The notes below the pieces were generated by a model, which saw only the letters and a list, made by a program, of their open reading frames with translations, ran no database searches and was not told the DNA's origin. From Spectribacter acetivorans (lineage in GTDB: Bacteria; Pseudomonadota; Gammaproteobacteria; Nevskiales; Salinisphaeraceae), in assembly GCF_031846305.1 (NCBI RefSeq), contig NZ_JAVRHY010000005.1, positions 186,001-250,000 on the forward strand: a DNA stretch of 64,000 nt, given 5' to 3'. The translations under genes were made by a program, and so were the position numbers. Shown piece after piece: positions 49,714 to 58,078 of this stretch (position 1 is its first letter; each line of letters begins with the position of its first letter).

Positions 49714-49736
49714 AAATCCGATTGACAGTCGGTTTT
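49714..49736 (+). promoter_or_regulatory. Dyad around TTGACA, likely BlaI-type operator and -35 box
   Basis: A 23-nt dyad has 9 of 11 complementary pairs, with TTGACA (49722-49727) at its centre. It points toward the BlaI-type gene 42 nt downstream. The -10 at 17-nt spacing (CACACT) is weak. It is not the TACA/TGTA consensus of BlaI, so the operator would be divergent. Confidence 0.55.
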
Positions 49737-49778
49737 CGCATGAGCACACTGCGAGCCGCAATGTAAATCGGTAACGTG

Positions 49779-50195
49779 ATGCGCAGCAAAGAAATTCATC
49801 TGCCTTTGGGCGAGTTGGAACTTGAGGTCATGGAATGCCTCTGGGACGCGGGTCCGGCCGAAGTGAAGGCCGTTTACGAGGTGGTGGGTAAAGACAGCCG
49901 GCGGAGTTTGAATACCGTTCAGTCCACGCTAGAGCGACTCTACCGCAAACAATTGCTCAGCCGCGAAAAACGCAGCCGTGCCTATATCTACAGCCCAATC
50001 GTCGGGCGCGAAGCGCTACTGGTGCAGACCATGGGACAGATCGCGGACACGTTGGGCGCCCGCGATAGCGGTGCATTGATGGCTTCTTTTGTGGAGTTGG
50101 CCGAACGCGATGACCCGGCCAACCTGGAGCGCCTTCAACAGCTGATAGACGCTCAGCGTCGCCAGCGTGACTCGGAGGCTGGCCAGGATGAATGA
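49779..50195 (+). CDS. BlaI/MecI/CopY-family repressor
   Basis: A 138-aa winged-helix repressor. The DNA-binding domain holds LGELELEVMECLWDAGPAEVK and RSLNTVQSTLERLYRKQLL, typical of BlaI. The C-terminal part (about residues 80-138) would dimerise and contains the region where the partner protease would cut. It overlaps the M56 protease gene by 8 nt. No CxCx4CxC Cu cluster as in CopY is seen. A GTG 3 nt upstream is an alternative start. Confidence 0.9.
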   Translation: MRSKEIHLPLGELELEVMECLWDAGPAEVKAVYEVVGKDSRRSLNTVQSTLERLYRKQLLSREKRSRAYIYSPIVGREALLVQTMGQIADTLGARDSGALMASFVELAERDDPANLERLQQLIDAQRRQRDSEAGQDE

Positions 50196-51201
50196 TCTGG
50201 CGATACCGGGCAGCGTCGAGAGCATCGCGATCTATGCGGCGCTTGCTTGCGCCGGCATAGCTATCGGGGCTGTGCTGGCTGCGTTGCTTTATTTCGGCAG
50301 CCGGCGTTGGATTGGTGCCTGCCCGCCCGCGGCGCGGCAGCGCTGGTTGACCGCGTTACTGCTTTGTCCCGTCATTGCCACGCTGGCACTGATGCTATCC
50401 ATGTCAGCGCCTATTTCGCTGTTTTCGGGTAACGAGCTGCTGGCCCATTGCAGCGCCCACCCCGAGACCCACGGCGCGCTATGTCAGTGGCACGCACCGC
50501 AGATTGCGTTACCAGCCTGGTTGACGTTGACAGTTTTGCTGTTGCTCGGTTCAGTGCTGCTCGCCGGCAGCTACAAGATCGCTCGCCTGATTGCTGCGCA
50601 GCACCGATTGCGCTTGATGCAGCACTTGGCCGACGGGCAGGCCGACGGCCGTTATTTTCTCCTGCCCATAAACGAGCCGTTGGCTTTTGCGGCAGGTCTA
50701 TTCCGCGGGCACACGTACATCAGCAAGGGACTCAAACAGCAACTGGACGAATCCAGTCTGGCTATCGTCCTGGCCCATGAAGAAGTCCATGTGCGGCGTC
50801 ACGATATGCTAGCCACGGCGCTGATCAACAGCCTGTCCAGGTTGCATGTTCCAATGATCGGCGGCGCCCTCCGGCGGGCCTGGCAGCTTGCGGCGGAACA
50901 GCGCTGCGACGCGTCCGTCGCGCGGCAGATCGGAGACGGGCTGGCCGTAGCGGACTGCCTGATTCGAGTCGCGCGCCTGCAAAAAGAGCACCAGCGTCGT
51001 TTGATGATCCCCGCCTGTCATCTGGTGGTCGGTCAACTGGATGCGCGGGTGCGTGCCTTGCTCAACCCGCCCGCCGGTTCAGGTCCCGCGCCGGCGCTTT
51101 CCCTGATGGGTGTATTCGGCGTTGCTTTGGGCGCGTTGGCCTTGGCCGGCCCGGCCGTACATCACTGGATGGAGCATCTGCTCCCCGCCACCGGTTTATG
51201 A
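50188..51201 (+). CDS. M56 family membrane metalloprotease with Cys/His-rich periplasmic loop
   Basis: A 337-aa BlaR1-type protease. TM1 spans about residues 14-36, TM2 54-75, TM3 107-129, and TM4 about 308-330. The catalytic motif is HEEVH (His197-His201), with a third ligand probably in a downstream Glu of AEQRCDA. Between TM2 and TM3, the periplasmic loop holds His87, Cys88, His91, His95, Cys99 and His102. The penicillin-binding sensor domain found in BlaR1/MecR1 is absent: the protein ends just after TM4. Known relatives cleave their BlaI-type partner. I infer that the loop senses a metal. Confidence 0.87.
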   Translation: MNDLAIPGSVESIAIYAALACAGIAIGAVLAALLYFGSRRWIGACPPAARQRWLTALLLCPVIATLALMLSMSAPISLFSGNELLAHCSAHPETHGALCQWHAPQIALPAWLTLTVLLLLGSVLLAGSYKIARLIAAQHRLRLMQHLADGQADGRYFLLPINEPLAFAAGLFRGHTYISKGLKQQLDESSLAIVLAHEEVHVRRHDMLATALINSLSRLHVPMIGGALRRAWQLAAEQRCDASVARQIGDGLAVADCLIRVARLQKEHQRRLMIPACHLVVGQLDARVRALLNPPAGSGPAPALSLMGVFGVALGALALAGPAVHHWMEHLLPATGL

Positions 51202-52457
51202 TTTTTACCAGACCCATTCACGTCAGCGCACAGCGGCTGGCGATAGCCGCTTTCGCGCTGAGTATGGCGGCGCCGGTCGTCGCGGCCGGGACGCTGAGCC
51301 TCGAACAAGCCGAAAAACGCGCGCTGGAGCGCGACAACGTTGCCCGGTTGCTCGACAGCCGCCGGCAGCAAGCGCAAGGCGAGCTGACCACCGCAGGGCT
51401 CTGGTCCAACCCAACGATCGAGCTGTCCCAGGAAAGCACTGATCTGGCCGAAACCACCTCGCGCGAGCGTTTTTACTGGCTGTATCAGGAGTTCGACGTC
51501 TCCGGCGAACAAGGCCTGCGGCGCGAGGCGGCCCAGGCCCGGCTGGAGGCTACCGGTTTTGCCGTCGGCGCCACCCGCATGGACATCCGCACCCGCGTGC
51601 GCCGGCTGTTCTTCGATAAACTGTACCGCCAGCGGCAAATCGAGGCCGTCGCTGCCCGCCGCGAGCGCCTGGCCGAGCTAGTCGACCGGGTCCGCCGGCA
51701 GGAACAAGCCGGACAGGCGGCGCAATACGACGTGGCGCGGCTGGAACGCGCCGCCGACGCGCTCGGCGCCCGCGAGGCCGCTCTGAAGGCCGAGCGCGAG
51801 CGGTCGCTGGCCCGCCTGGCCGCGTTGCTTGGAGACCCGTCGGACGATTTGCCGTCCCAGCGGCTGGCGGGCGAACTGGTACCGCCCCCGCCAGCGCCGC
51901 TGGACAGCCTGCTCGACTCCATTGACACCTTGCCCCGCATACAGCAACTGCAAGCCCAGGCCCGCGCCAGCGCCTTAACGGCAAAGGCCGAGGGACGCGC
52001 CGCGGTCCCGGACCTCACCCTCGGCGTGGGCTACAAGGAACAAGAGGAATTCGGGCGCAGCTTCGACGGCAACCTGATCAGCCTGGGCGTGAGCATTCCG
52101 CTGTTCGACCGCAATCAGGGCAAGCGCGCCAGCGCCCGGGCCGCGGCCCGGGCCAGCGAGGCCGAGTACCGGCTGGCCCTGGCCGAGCTGCGCGGCGACA
52201 TCCGCGGCCGCTGGCTGCAACAGCGGGCGTTGCTGGAAAGTGCCAAGGCCTACCGGAAAAGCAACGCCGCCTCCACCCGGAAACTGCTGCGCGCCGCTGA
52301 GTCCGGCTACCGCGGCGCCGAGATCGGCGTGCTGGAAGTGGTCGACGCCTACGAAAGTGCGCTGGAGGCGGAACTGCGCGTGCTGGAACTGCAAAAGCAG
52401 GCGCGCGATGCCCATATCGATTTGCAAGCACTCACCCACGGAGTACCGCAACCATGA
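51198..52457 (+). CDS. CzcC-like outer membrane factor (TolC family)
   Basis: A 419-aa TolC-type channel with a signal peptide (cleavage near VVAA-G), two OEP repeats made of long coiled coils (TLSLEQAEKRALERDN..., VVDAYESALEAELRVLELQ), and GIPL-like VSIPLFDRNQG. It starts at ATG overlapping the M56 stop (ATGA). It forms the outer membrane part of the CzcCBA-like pump. Confidence 0.92.
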   Translation: MIFTRPIHVSAQRLAIAAFALSMAAPVVAAGTLSLEQAEKRALERDNVARLLDSRRQQAQGELTTAGLWSNPTIELSQESTDLAETTSRERFYWLYQEFDVSGEQGLRREAAQARLEATGFAVGATRMDIRTRVRRLFFDKLYRQRQIEAVAARRERLAELVDRVRRQEQAGQAAQYDVARLERAADALGAREAALKAERERSLARLAALLGDPSDDLPSQRLAGELVPPPPAPLDSLLDSIDTLPRIQQLQAQARASALTAKAEGRAAVPDLTLGVGYKEQEEFGRSFDGNLISLGVSIPLFDRNQGKRASARAAARASEAEYRLALAELRGDIRGRWLQQRALLESAKAYRKSNAASTRKLLRAAESGYRGAEIGVLEVVDAYESALEAELRVLELQKQARDAHIDLQALTHGVPQP

Positions 52458-52723
52458 AACATGCTCACAAGCTAGTACCGATCGCCCTGGTCACTGCCCT
52501 GTTGGCGCTATCCGCCTGCGGGAGCGACGCCCAAAGCCCGCGGGGCGAAGACCACGGCCACGACCACGCGGAGGGCTCGTCGCACGAGCCGCACGGCGAG
52601 CAGCAGCAGGTACCCGAAACGAAGGCCTATTACGGAGACGAAGAAAAACCGGCCGCCGCCAACGCGCCCGCCGAAAGCCCGTCCGACCACCAGCACGACG
52701 GCGACCATGGCCATAGCCATTAA
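52454..52723 (+). CDS. His-rich lipoprotein, probable metal buffer
   Basis: An 89-aa lipoprotein. The signal ends in LSAC-G (Cys22). The mature part is rich in His and Asp/Glu: EDHGHDHAEG, SSHEPHGEQ, and the C-terminal SDHQHDGDHGHSH. It overlaps the channel gene by 4 nt and the adaptor gene by 17 nt, so it is an integral pump-operon member. A role as a periplasmic metal chaperone or buffer is inferred from composition; I recognise no family. Confidence 0.8.
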   Translation: MKHAHKLVPIALVTALLALSACGSDAQSPRGEDHGHDHAEGSSHEPHGEQQQVPETKAYYGDEEKPAAANAPAESPSDHQHDGDHGHSH

Positions 52724-54248
52724 GTCTGCGGCCATCAGCTTGACCTTGCTGCTGGCGCTGACGGCTTGCGGCCCCGCGTCGCAAGACGGTGGCGAGCACG
52801 CCGACCATGGCGACGAGCGGCCCGCCCGGGTATTTACCCACTACACCGAGCAAAGCGAATTGTTCGTGGAGTTCCCCGCGCTGGTGGCCGGCCGGGATTC
52901 GCGTTTCGCGGCGCACGTCACCCGGCTGGCCGATTACAGCCCGGTGCGCGAAGGCAGGCTCGGCGTGCTATTGACCCAGGACGGCAAAATCCGCGCCCGC
53001 TTTGTGGTCGAGGCCCCGGCGCGGCCGGGCATTTTTACCCCTGTAATCCGCCCGCGCGAGCCGGGCGTTTATCGGCTGAGCTTGCGGGTCGATGCGCCCA
53101 ACCTTCAAGCAACGCACGAGTTGGGCGAAGTTATCGTGTACGCCAACGCCCAGTCGGTGGAGCCGGCCCCGGAAGAAGCCGGCGGCGAAATCAGCTATTT
53201 GAAAGAACAGCAGTGGCAGGCCGAATTCGGTACCGAGGCGGTGACCCAACGCCGGCTACGCGCCTCGGTCTACGCCACCGCCGAGCTGCGCCCGCCGGGC
53301 GACCGCAGCGCACGGGTGCGCGCCCCGGCGGAGGGCCTGTTCGCGGCCTTCGGCGAACAATTCCCGGTGGTGGGCGCCGAGGTCGCTAAAGGCCAGCGCC
53401 TGGGTACGCTGCGCGCCCGCCTGGCCGGTGGGGTGGACCTGTCCAGCCTGCGGCTGGCGGTGGAACGCACGCGGGCCGAATACCACCTGGCGCGGGAGAA
53501 CCTCGAGCGGCTGCGCGGCTTGCTGGACGACGGCGCGGTAGCCGCCTATCGCGTGCGCGAGGCGGAAAATGCCGCGGCCGTGGCCCGCGCCGAACACGAC
53601 GCCGCGCGAGCGCGCCTGCACCAGTACCAGGGCGGCGCCGAGGATGCCGGCGTACCCGTGATCGCGCCGATCGCCGGACGTATCGTCGCGGTTGCGGTGG
53701 CGCCGGGCGAATTCGTCTCCCCCGACCAGGTACTGATGCAAATTGCCAGCGGCGATCAGCGCTGGCTGGAAGCGCGCATTCCGGAAGCCGACGCCGACCG
53801 GCTACGCCAGCCCACCGGCGCGTGGTTCGAACTCGGCGGCCAGCGCCGAGTGCTGCGCGTGGGCGACAACGCCCGGCTAATTACCGCGGGCGGGGTGATC
53901 GACCCGGTCAGCCGCACGGTGCCGGTGATCTTCGAGTTCACCGACGCCGATACCATCCCGCTGCTCAACCAGGGCCTGGACGCGCGCGTGTATACCGGTG
54001 AAACCATCGAGGCACTGGCGGTGCCGCGCTCGGCGATCATCGACGACGGCGGCCAGCCGGTAGTGTACGTACAGACCGGCGGTGAAACCTTCACCCGGCG
54101 CGCGGTGCGGCTTGGCCTGCGGGGCGCCGAATATGTAGCCGTGGAGAGCGGCTTGCAGGCCGGTGAACGCGTCGTGACCACGGGCGCCTACGACCTGCGT
54201 TTGGCCGCGGCCTCGCCGGCCGAGGCCGGGCACGGTCATGCCCATTAA
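52707..54248 (+). CDS. CzcB-like periplasmic adaptor with extra N-terminal domain
   Basis: A 513-aa membrane-fusion protein, lipoprotein type (LTAC-G, Cys21). Residues 30-145 form an extra beta domain (EQSELFVEFPALVAGRDSRF, PGVYRLSLRVDA) preceded by HADHGDE. Then come the lipoyl halves, an alpha hairpin (LAVERTRAEYHLARENLERLR) and the beta-barrel domain, ending in a His tail (GHGHAH). This is longer than E. coli CusB (407 aa). It follows the His-rich lipoprotein and would pass metal to the RND pump. Confidence 0.9.
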   Translation: MAIAIKSAAISLTLLLALTACGPASQDGGEHADHGDERPARVFTHYTEQSELFVEFPALVAGRDSRFAAHVTRLADYSPVREGRLGVLLTQDGKIRARFVVEAPARPGIFTPVIRPREPGVYRLSLRVDAPNLQATHELGEVIVYANAQSVEPAPEEAGGEISYLKEQQWQAEFGTEAVTQRRLRASVYATAELRPPGDRSARVRAPAEGLFAAFGEQFPVVGAEVAKGQRLGTLRARLAGGVDLSSLRLAVERTRAEYHLARENLERLRGLLDDGAVAAYRVREAENAAAVARAEHDAARARLHQYQGGAEDAGVPVIAPIAGRIVAVAVAPGEFVSPDQVLMQIASGDQRWLEARIPEADADRLRQPTGAWFELGGQRRVLRVGDNARLITAGGVIDPVSRTVPVIFEFTDADTIPLLNQGLDARVYTGETIEALAVPRSAIIDDGGQPVVYVQTGGETFTRRAVRLGLRGAEYVAVESGLQAGERVVTTGAYDLRLAAASPAEAGHGHAH

Positions 54249-54263
54249 CGCCGGGAGTCGCTG

Positions 54264-57200
54264 GTGATCGACCGCATTATCGGCGCCTCGCTGGGCAACC
54301 GCGTGCTGGTGCTGGCCGCCGCGGCCCTGCTGCTGGCCTGGGGCGGCTGGCGGGCGTTGCGCACGCCGGTGGACGTCTTCCCCGACCTGACCGCACCGGC
54401 GGTCACCCTCGTCGCCGAAGTCCACGGCATGGCACCGCAGGAAGTCGAGAAGCTCGTGACCTTCCCCATAGAGACCGCCATGAACGGCGCCGCCGGGGTA
54501 CGCCGGGTGCGTTCCAACACCACTGTAGGTTTGGCCGTGATCACGGTGGAGTTCGGCTGGGACACCGATATCTACAAGGCGCGTCAGATCGTCACCGAAA
54601 AGCTGCAAACCGCGCGCAGCCTATTGCCGCCGGACGTGCCGCCGCCGGTGCTTGCGCCCATTACCTCGATCATGGGCGAGATCATGTTCATTGCACTGCT
54701 CTCGGACCAGCACGACCCGATGGCGCTCAAGACCGCCGCCGACTGGGTAGTGCGTCGGCGCCTGCTGGCGGTGCCGGGCGTGGCGCAGGTTATACCCACC
54801 GGCGGGTTGACCAAGCAATACCAGGTGCAGCTCCGGCCCGAACGTTTATCCGCCTACCGGATCCCCGTTCAAAAAGTGATCGACGCCGTGGGTGCCACCA
54901 ACCAGAGCGCCGGCGGCGGCTTTTACGCCGAAAACGACCAGGAATTCCTGATTCACGGCCGTGGCCGGGTGGGCAGCGTCGAGGACATCGAGCAAACCAT
55001 GGTGGCCCAGCGCGACGGCGTGCCGGTCAAGGTCAGTGATCTGGGCTCGGTGAAAATCGGCCCGGCGCCGCGGCGCGGTACCGGCAGCTACCGCGGCCAG
55101 GACGCGGTGATTCTGGGTATCCAAAAACAGCCTAATGCCAATACCCTGGAACTGACCAAACGCTTGGACGAGACCATCGCCGAGATCGAAGCCTCGTTGC
55201 CCGACGGCATGCGTATCGAAACCGACGCTTTCCGCCAGGCGGATTTCATCGGCCTGGCCATCGATAACCTGTCCGCGGCCATCCGCGACGGCGCCCTCTT
55301 GGTGGTCGCCATCGTATTTATCTTTTTGCTCAGCGGGCGCGCGACCGCGATAACGCTGCTGGCACTGCCGCTGTCGATCATCGCCACCCTGCTGATCCTG
55401 CGCGCGAGCGGCTCGACCATCAACACCATGACCCTGGGCGGCATCGCCATCGCCCTGGGCGCGCTGGTGGATGACGCCATCATCGTGGTGGAAAACATCG
55501 TGCGCCGCCTGCGCGAGAACCAAGCCTTGGATACGGGCGAGCGCCAGCCCAACCACCGCGTAGTGTTCGAAGCCACGCGCGAGATTGAATCTTCCATCGT
55601 GTTCGCCACGCTCATCATCATCCTGGTGTTCGTGCCGCTGTTTTTCCTGACCGGTGTTGAAGGGCGGCTGCTGGCGCCGCTGGGGCTAGCCTATGTGCTG
55701 GCGCTGGGCGCCTCTTTGCTGGTGGCGCTGACCGTAACACCGGTGCTCAGCCTGAGCCTGCTGCCGGGATCAAAAACAGTTGACGGGGCCCACGATACCC
55801 GGCTCATCGCCGCCTTGAAGCGCGGCTATCATCCCTTGCTGGAAGCGGCGCTGCGTTTCTGGTGGCTGGTCGCGGCCGCGGCACTGGCGCTGCTGGTCGT
55901 CGCGGGCATTGCGCTCGGCCTGTCCGGACGCTCTTTTCTGCCGGAGTTCAACGAGGGCAGCCTAACCCTGAGCGTGGTCACCCTGCCCGGCACCTCGCTG
56001 GAAAAGTCCGATGCCGTAGCGCAGCGGGTCGAACAGGTATTGCTCGACACCCCGGAAGTGGTCGCCACCGCGCGGCGCACCGGGCGCGCCGAACTCGACC
56101 CGCATGCGCAAGCGGTGTACGCGTCGGAAATCGATGTCAGTCTTGAACTCTCCGAACGCGGCAAAGAGGCCATGCTGGCCGCGTTACGCGACGAACTCGG
56201 CGCCATCGCCGGGGCCAATATCATTATCGGCCAGCCGATCTCGCATCGTATCGATCACATGCTCTCGGGTACCCGTGCGAATATCGCGATCAAGATATTC
56301 GGCGACGACCTGACCGAGCTGGACCGCCTGGCCAAGCAGGCAGAAAGCCTGACCAAACAGGTGCCCGGCGCGGTGGATGTGTCGCTGGCCAGCCGCGCCG
56401 AAGTGCCGTTCCTGAACGTGACCTGGGATCGCCAGGCGCTGGCGCGCTACGGCCTGACTGTCGGTGAGGCGGGTGAATTTCTGGAGACTGCCTTCAATGG
56501 CAATGAGGTCTCGCAAATCCTGGAAGGCCAGGCCGCGTTCGACCTGGTGGTGCGCTACCCGCCACGCTTCAAGCAGGACCTGGACGCCATCCGCGCCACG
56601 CTGATTACCACCGAATCAGGCGCGCGGGTGCCACTACACGCGTTGGCGGATATACGCAAAGAGCGTGGCGCCAACAACATCAGTCGCGAAAACGTGCAAC
56701 GCCAGCGGGTGGTGGCGGCCAACGTGGCCGGCCGCGACCTGGTCAGCGTGGTGGGTGACATCCGCACCAAGCTTGAGACCGAACTGAATCTGCCCACCGG
56801 TTACCACATCGAATACGGTGGTCAGTTCGAAAGCGCCGAGGAGGCTACCCGCACGCTGCTGGTTCTGAGCATCGTGGTCATCCTGGGCATCTTCCTTCTG
56901 CTCATGGTGGCGCTGGCCTCCGCGCGCGATGCGCTGCTGGTCATGCTCAACCTGCCGCTGGCGCTGATCGGTGGTGTGGTTGGCGTTTACCTAGCTGGCG
57001 GGGTGGTTTCCATCGCCGCCATCATCGGCTTTATTACCCTGTTCGGTATCGCCACCCGCAACGGTGTGATCATGGTCGATCATATCCAGCGGCTATATGC
57101 CTCCGGCGCGGAAACCACGCCGCTGGACGCCATCCGTCGCGGCGCCCACGAGCGGCTAGCCCCGATCCTGATGACCGCTCTGGCCACGGGCTTGGCGCTG

Positions 57201-57389
57201 GTGCCGCTGGCGCTGAGCCTAGGCAAGCCCGGCAGCGAAATCCAGGCGCCCATGGCTCTGGTGATCCTGTTCGGCCTGCTGTCCTCCACCGCACTGAACA
57301 TGCTGGTGGTGCCGGCGCTGTATTCGCGCTTCGGCGCCATTGTGCAGGGCGGGCCGACAACACAAAACGGGGCGGGCAATCATGCATAG
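54264..57389 (+). CDS. Heavy-metal RND efflux pump (CusA/CzcA family)
   Basis: A 1041-aa inner-membrane pump with twelve TM helices and two large periplasmic loops. In TM4 GGIAIALGALVDDAIIVVEN has Asp403 and Glu410 matching CusA Asp405/Glu412, but Ala397 where CzcA has Asp402. In the periplasmic cleft region HAQAVYASEIDVSLEL the Met equivalent to CusA Met573 appears replaced. So neither the classic CzcA nor CusA signature is complete, and substrate metal cannot be fixed. The gene starts at GTG, 15 nt after the adaptor. Confidence 0.92.
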   Translation: MIDRIIGASLGNRVLVLAAAALLLAWGGWRALRTPVDVFPDLTAPAVTLVAEVHGMAPQEVEKLVTFPIETAMNGAAGVRRVRSNTTVGLAVITVEFGWDTDIYKARQIVTEKLQTARSLLPPDVPPPVLAPITSIMGEIMFIALLSDQHDPMALKTAADWVVRRRLLAVPGVAQVIPTGGLTKQYQVQLRPERLSAYRIPVQKVIDAVGATNQSAGGGFYAENDQEFLIHGRGRVGSVEDIEQTMVAQRDGVPVKVSDLGSVKIGPAPRRGTGSYRGQDAVILGIQKQPNANTLELTKRLDETIAEIEASLPDGMRIETDAFRQADFIGLAIDNLSAAIRDGALLVVAIVFIFLLSGRATAITLLALPLSIIATLLILRASGSTINTMTLGGIAIALGALVDDAIIVVENIVRRLRENQALDTGERQPNHRVVFEATREIESSIVFATLIIILVFVPLFFLTGVEGRLLAPLGLAYVLALGASLLVALTVTPVLSLSLLPGSKTVDGAHDTRLIAALKRGYHPLLEAALRFWWLVAAAALALLVVAGIALGLSGRSFLPEFNEGSLTLSVVTLPGTSLEKSDAVAQRVEQVLLDTPEVVATARRTGRAELDPHAQAVYASEIDVSLELSERGKEAMLAALRDELGAIAGANIIIGQPISHRIDHMLSGTRANIAIKIFGDDLTELDRLAKQAESLTKQVPGAVDVSLASRAEVPFLNVTWDRQALARYGLTVGEAGEFLETAFNGNEVSQILEGQAAFDLVVRYPPRFKQDLDAIRATLITTESGARVPLHALADIRKERGANNISRENVQRQRVVAANVAGRDLVSVVGDIRTKLETELNLPTGYHIEYGGQFESAEEATRTLLVLSIVVILGIFLLLMVALASARDALLVMLNLPLALIGGVVGVYLAGGVVSIAAIIGFITLFGIATRNGVIMVDHIQRLYASGAETTPLDAIRRGAHERLAPILMTALATGLALVPLALSLGKPGSEIQAPMALVILFGLLSSTALNMLVVPALYSRFGAIVQGGPTTQNGAGNHA

Positions 57390-57741
57390 GCAAAACATCG
57401 AAGCCTGGCAACATGGCCATGCCTTCGGCCAGGACCGCGTCCGCGCCGACGAACGCATCAGCGACCTGCACGTTTGGTCCATCGGACCTGGTATCCACGC
57501 CGCCATCGTTGCCCTGGTGGCGGATGACCCGAAGACCCCGGAGCACTACCGAGCCCGCTTGCAGGAGACACTACCCAGCTTGATCCACGTCACGTTGGAA
57601 ATCCAGCGGTGCCCGCGGCATGGGTCACGAATTGGTGGCCGGCTCGACAATCCCTTAGTGCATCAAGCGTGCTGCGCTCGAGCCGCGCCCGAAGACTCGG
57701 TATTGTCGGTGCGTCTCACGAGTGATGCATTCAAGGCATGA
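57382..57741 (+). pseudogene. dmeF: DmeF-type CDF remnant: N-terminal cap joined to C-terminal domain
   Basis: A 119-aa frame. Residues 1-25 (MHRQNIEAWQHGHAFGQD...) match the conserved N-terminal cap of DmeF transporters, and from residue 26 ISDLHVWSIGPGIHAAIVALV through HVTLEIQRC matches the C-terminal cytoplasmic domain. The whole membrane domain is missing between codons 25 and 26 without loss of frame. Residues 77-119 are unrelated tail. It overlaps the RND stop by 8 nt and the next gene by 4. It could be a decayed gene or a soluble metal-binding protein. Confidence 0.75.
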
Positions 57742-57977
57742 ACCGCGATGTCACCATTCGAGAGTTGCGCAACCAGGGCGGACAGGTGTTGGCGCGAGTC
57801 AGTCAAGGCGAAGTATTGACCGTCACTCGCAACGGCGAGCCGATCACCCAACTCAGCCCCCTGGCGCGCGCCCCATTGCCGGCTACGACGCTGCTGGCCC
57901 GCTGGCAGCGGCTACCAGCGCTTGACCCCGATACGTTCAAGGCAGATATCGACGACGTCCTCGATGCCCGGCTATGA
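57738..57977 (+). CDS. Phd/YefM-type antitoxin
   Basis: A 79-aa antitoxin with the motif VTIRELRNQGGQVLARVSQGEVLTVTRNGEPIT, typical of prevent-host-death proteins, and a C-terminal toxin-binding tail (DPDTFKADIDDVLDARL). It overlaps the start of a PIN-type toxin remnant by 4 nt, the normal order for such modules. Confidence 0.88.
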   Translation: MNRDVTIRELRNQGGQVLARVSQGEVLTVTRNGEPITQLSPLARAPLPATTLLARWQRLPALDPDTFKADIDDVLDARL

Positions 57978-58078
57978 GCGCGGCGAGGACCAGAGATCGC
58001 CAGGGCGTGCTCGATACCAGTTGTACAGGTGCAGTTTCATGTGTAATCAAGCTGCACCGCGGCGAATCACGTCTATGA
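57974..58078 (+). pseudogene. Truncated VapC/PIN toxin
   Basis: A 34-codon frame beginning MSAARTRDRQGVLDTS, where GVLDTS resembles the first PIN-domain strand with its catalytic Asp. After that the sequence is unrelated and stops, so the toxin is destroyed. The antitoxin gene survives. Confidence 0.65.

Noticed and set aside
49779..51201. BlaI/M56 pair as a beta-lactam resistance regulator
   Set aside because: No beta-lactamase gene nearby and no penicillin-binding sensor domain; all coupled genes are metal efflux.
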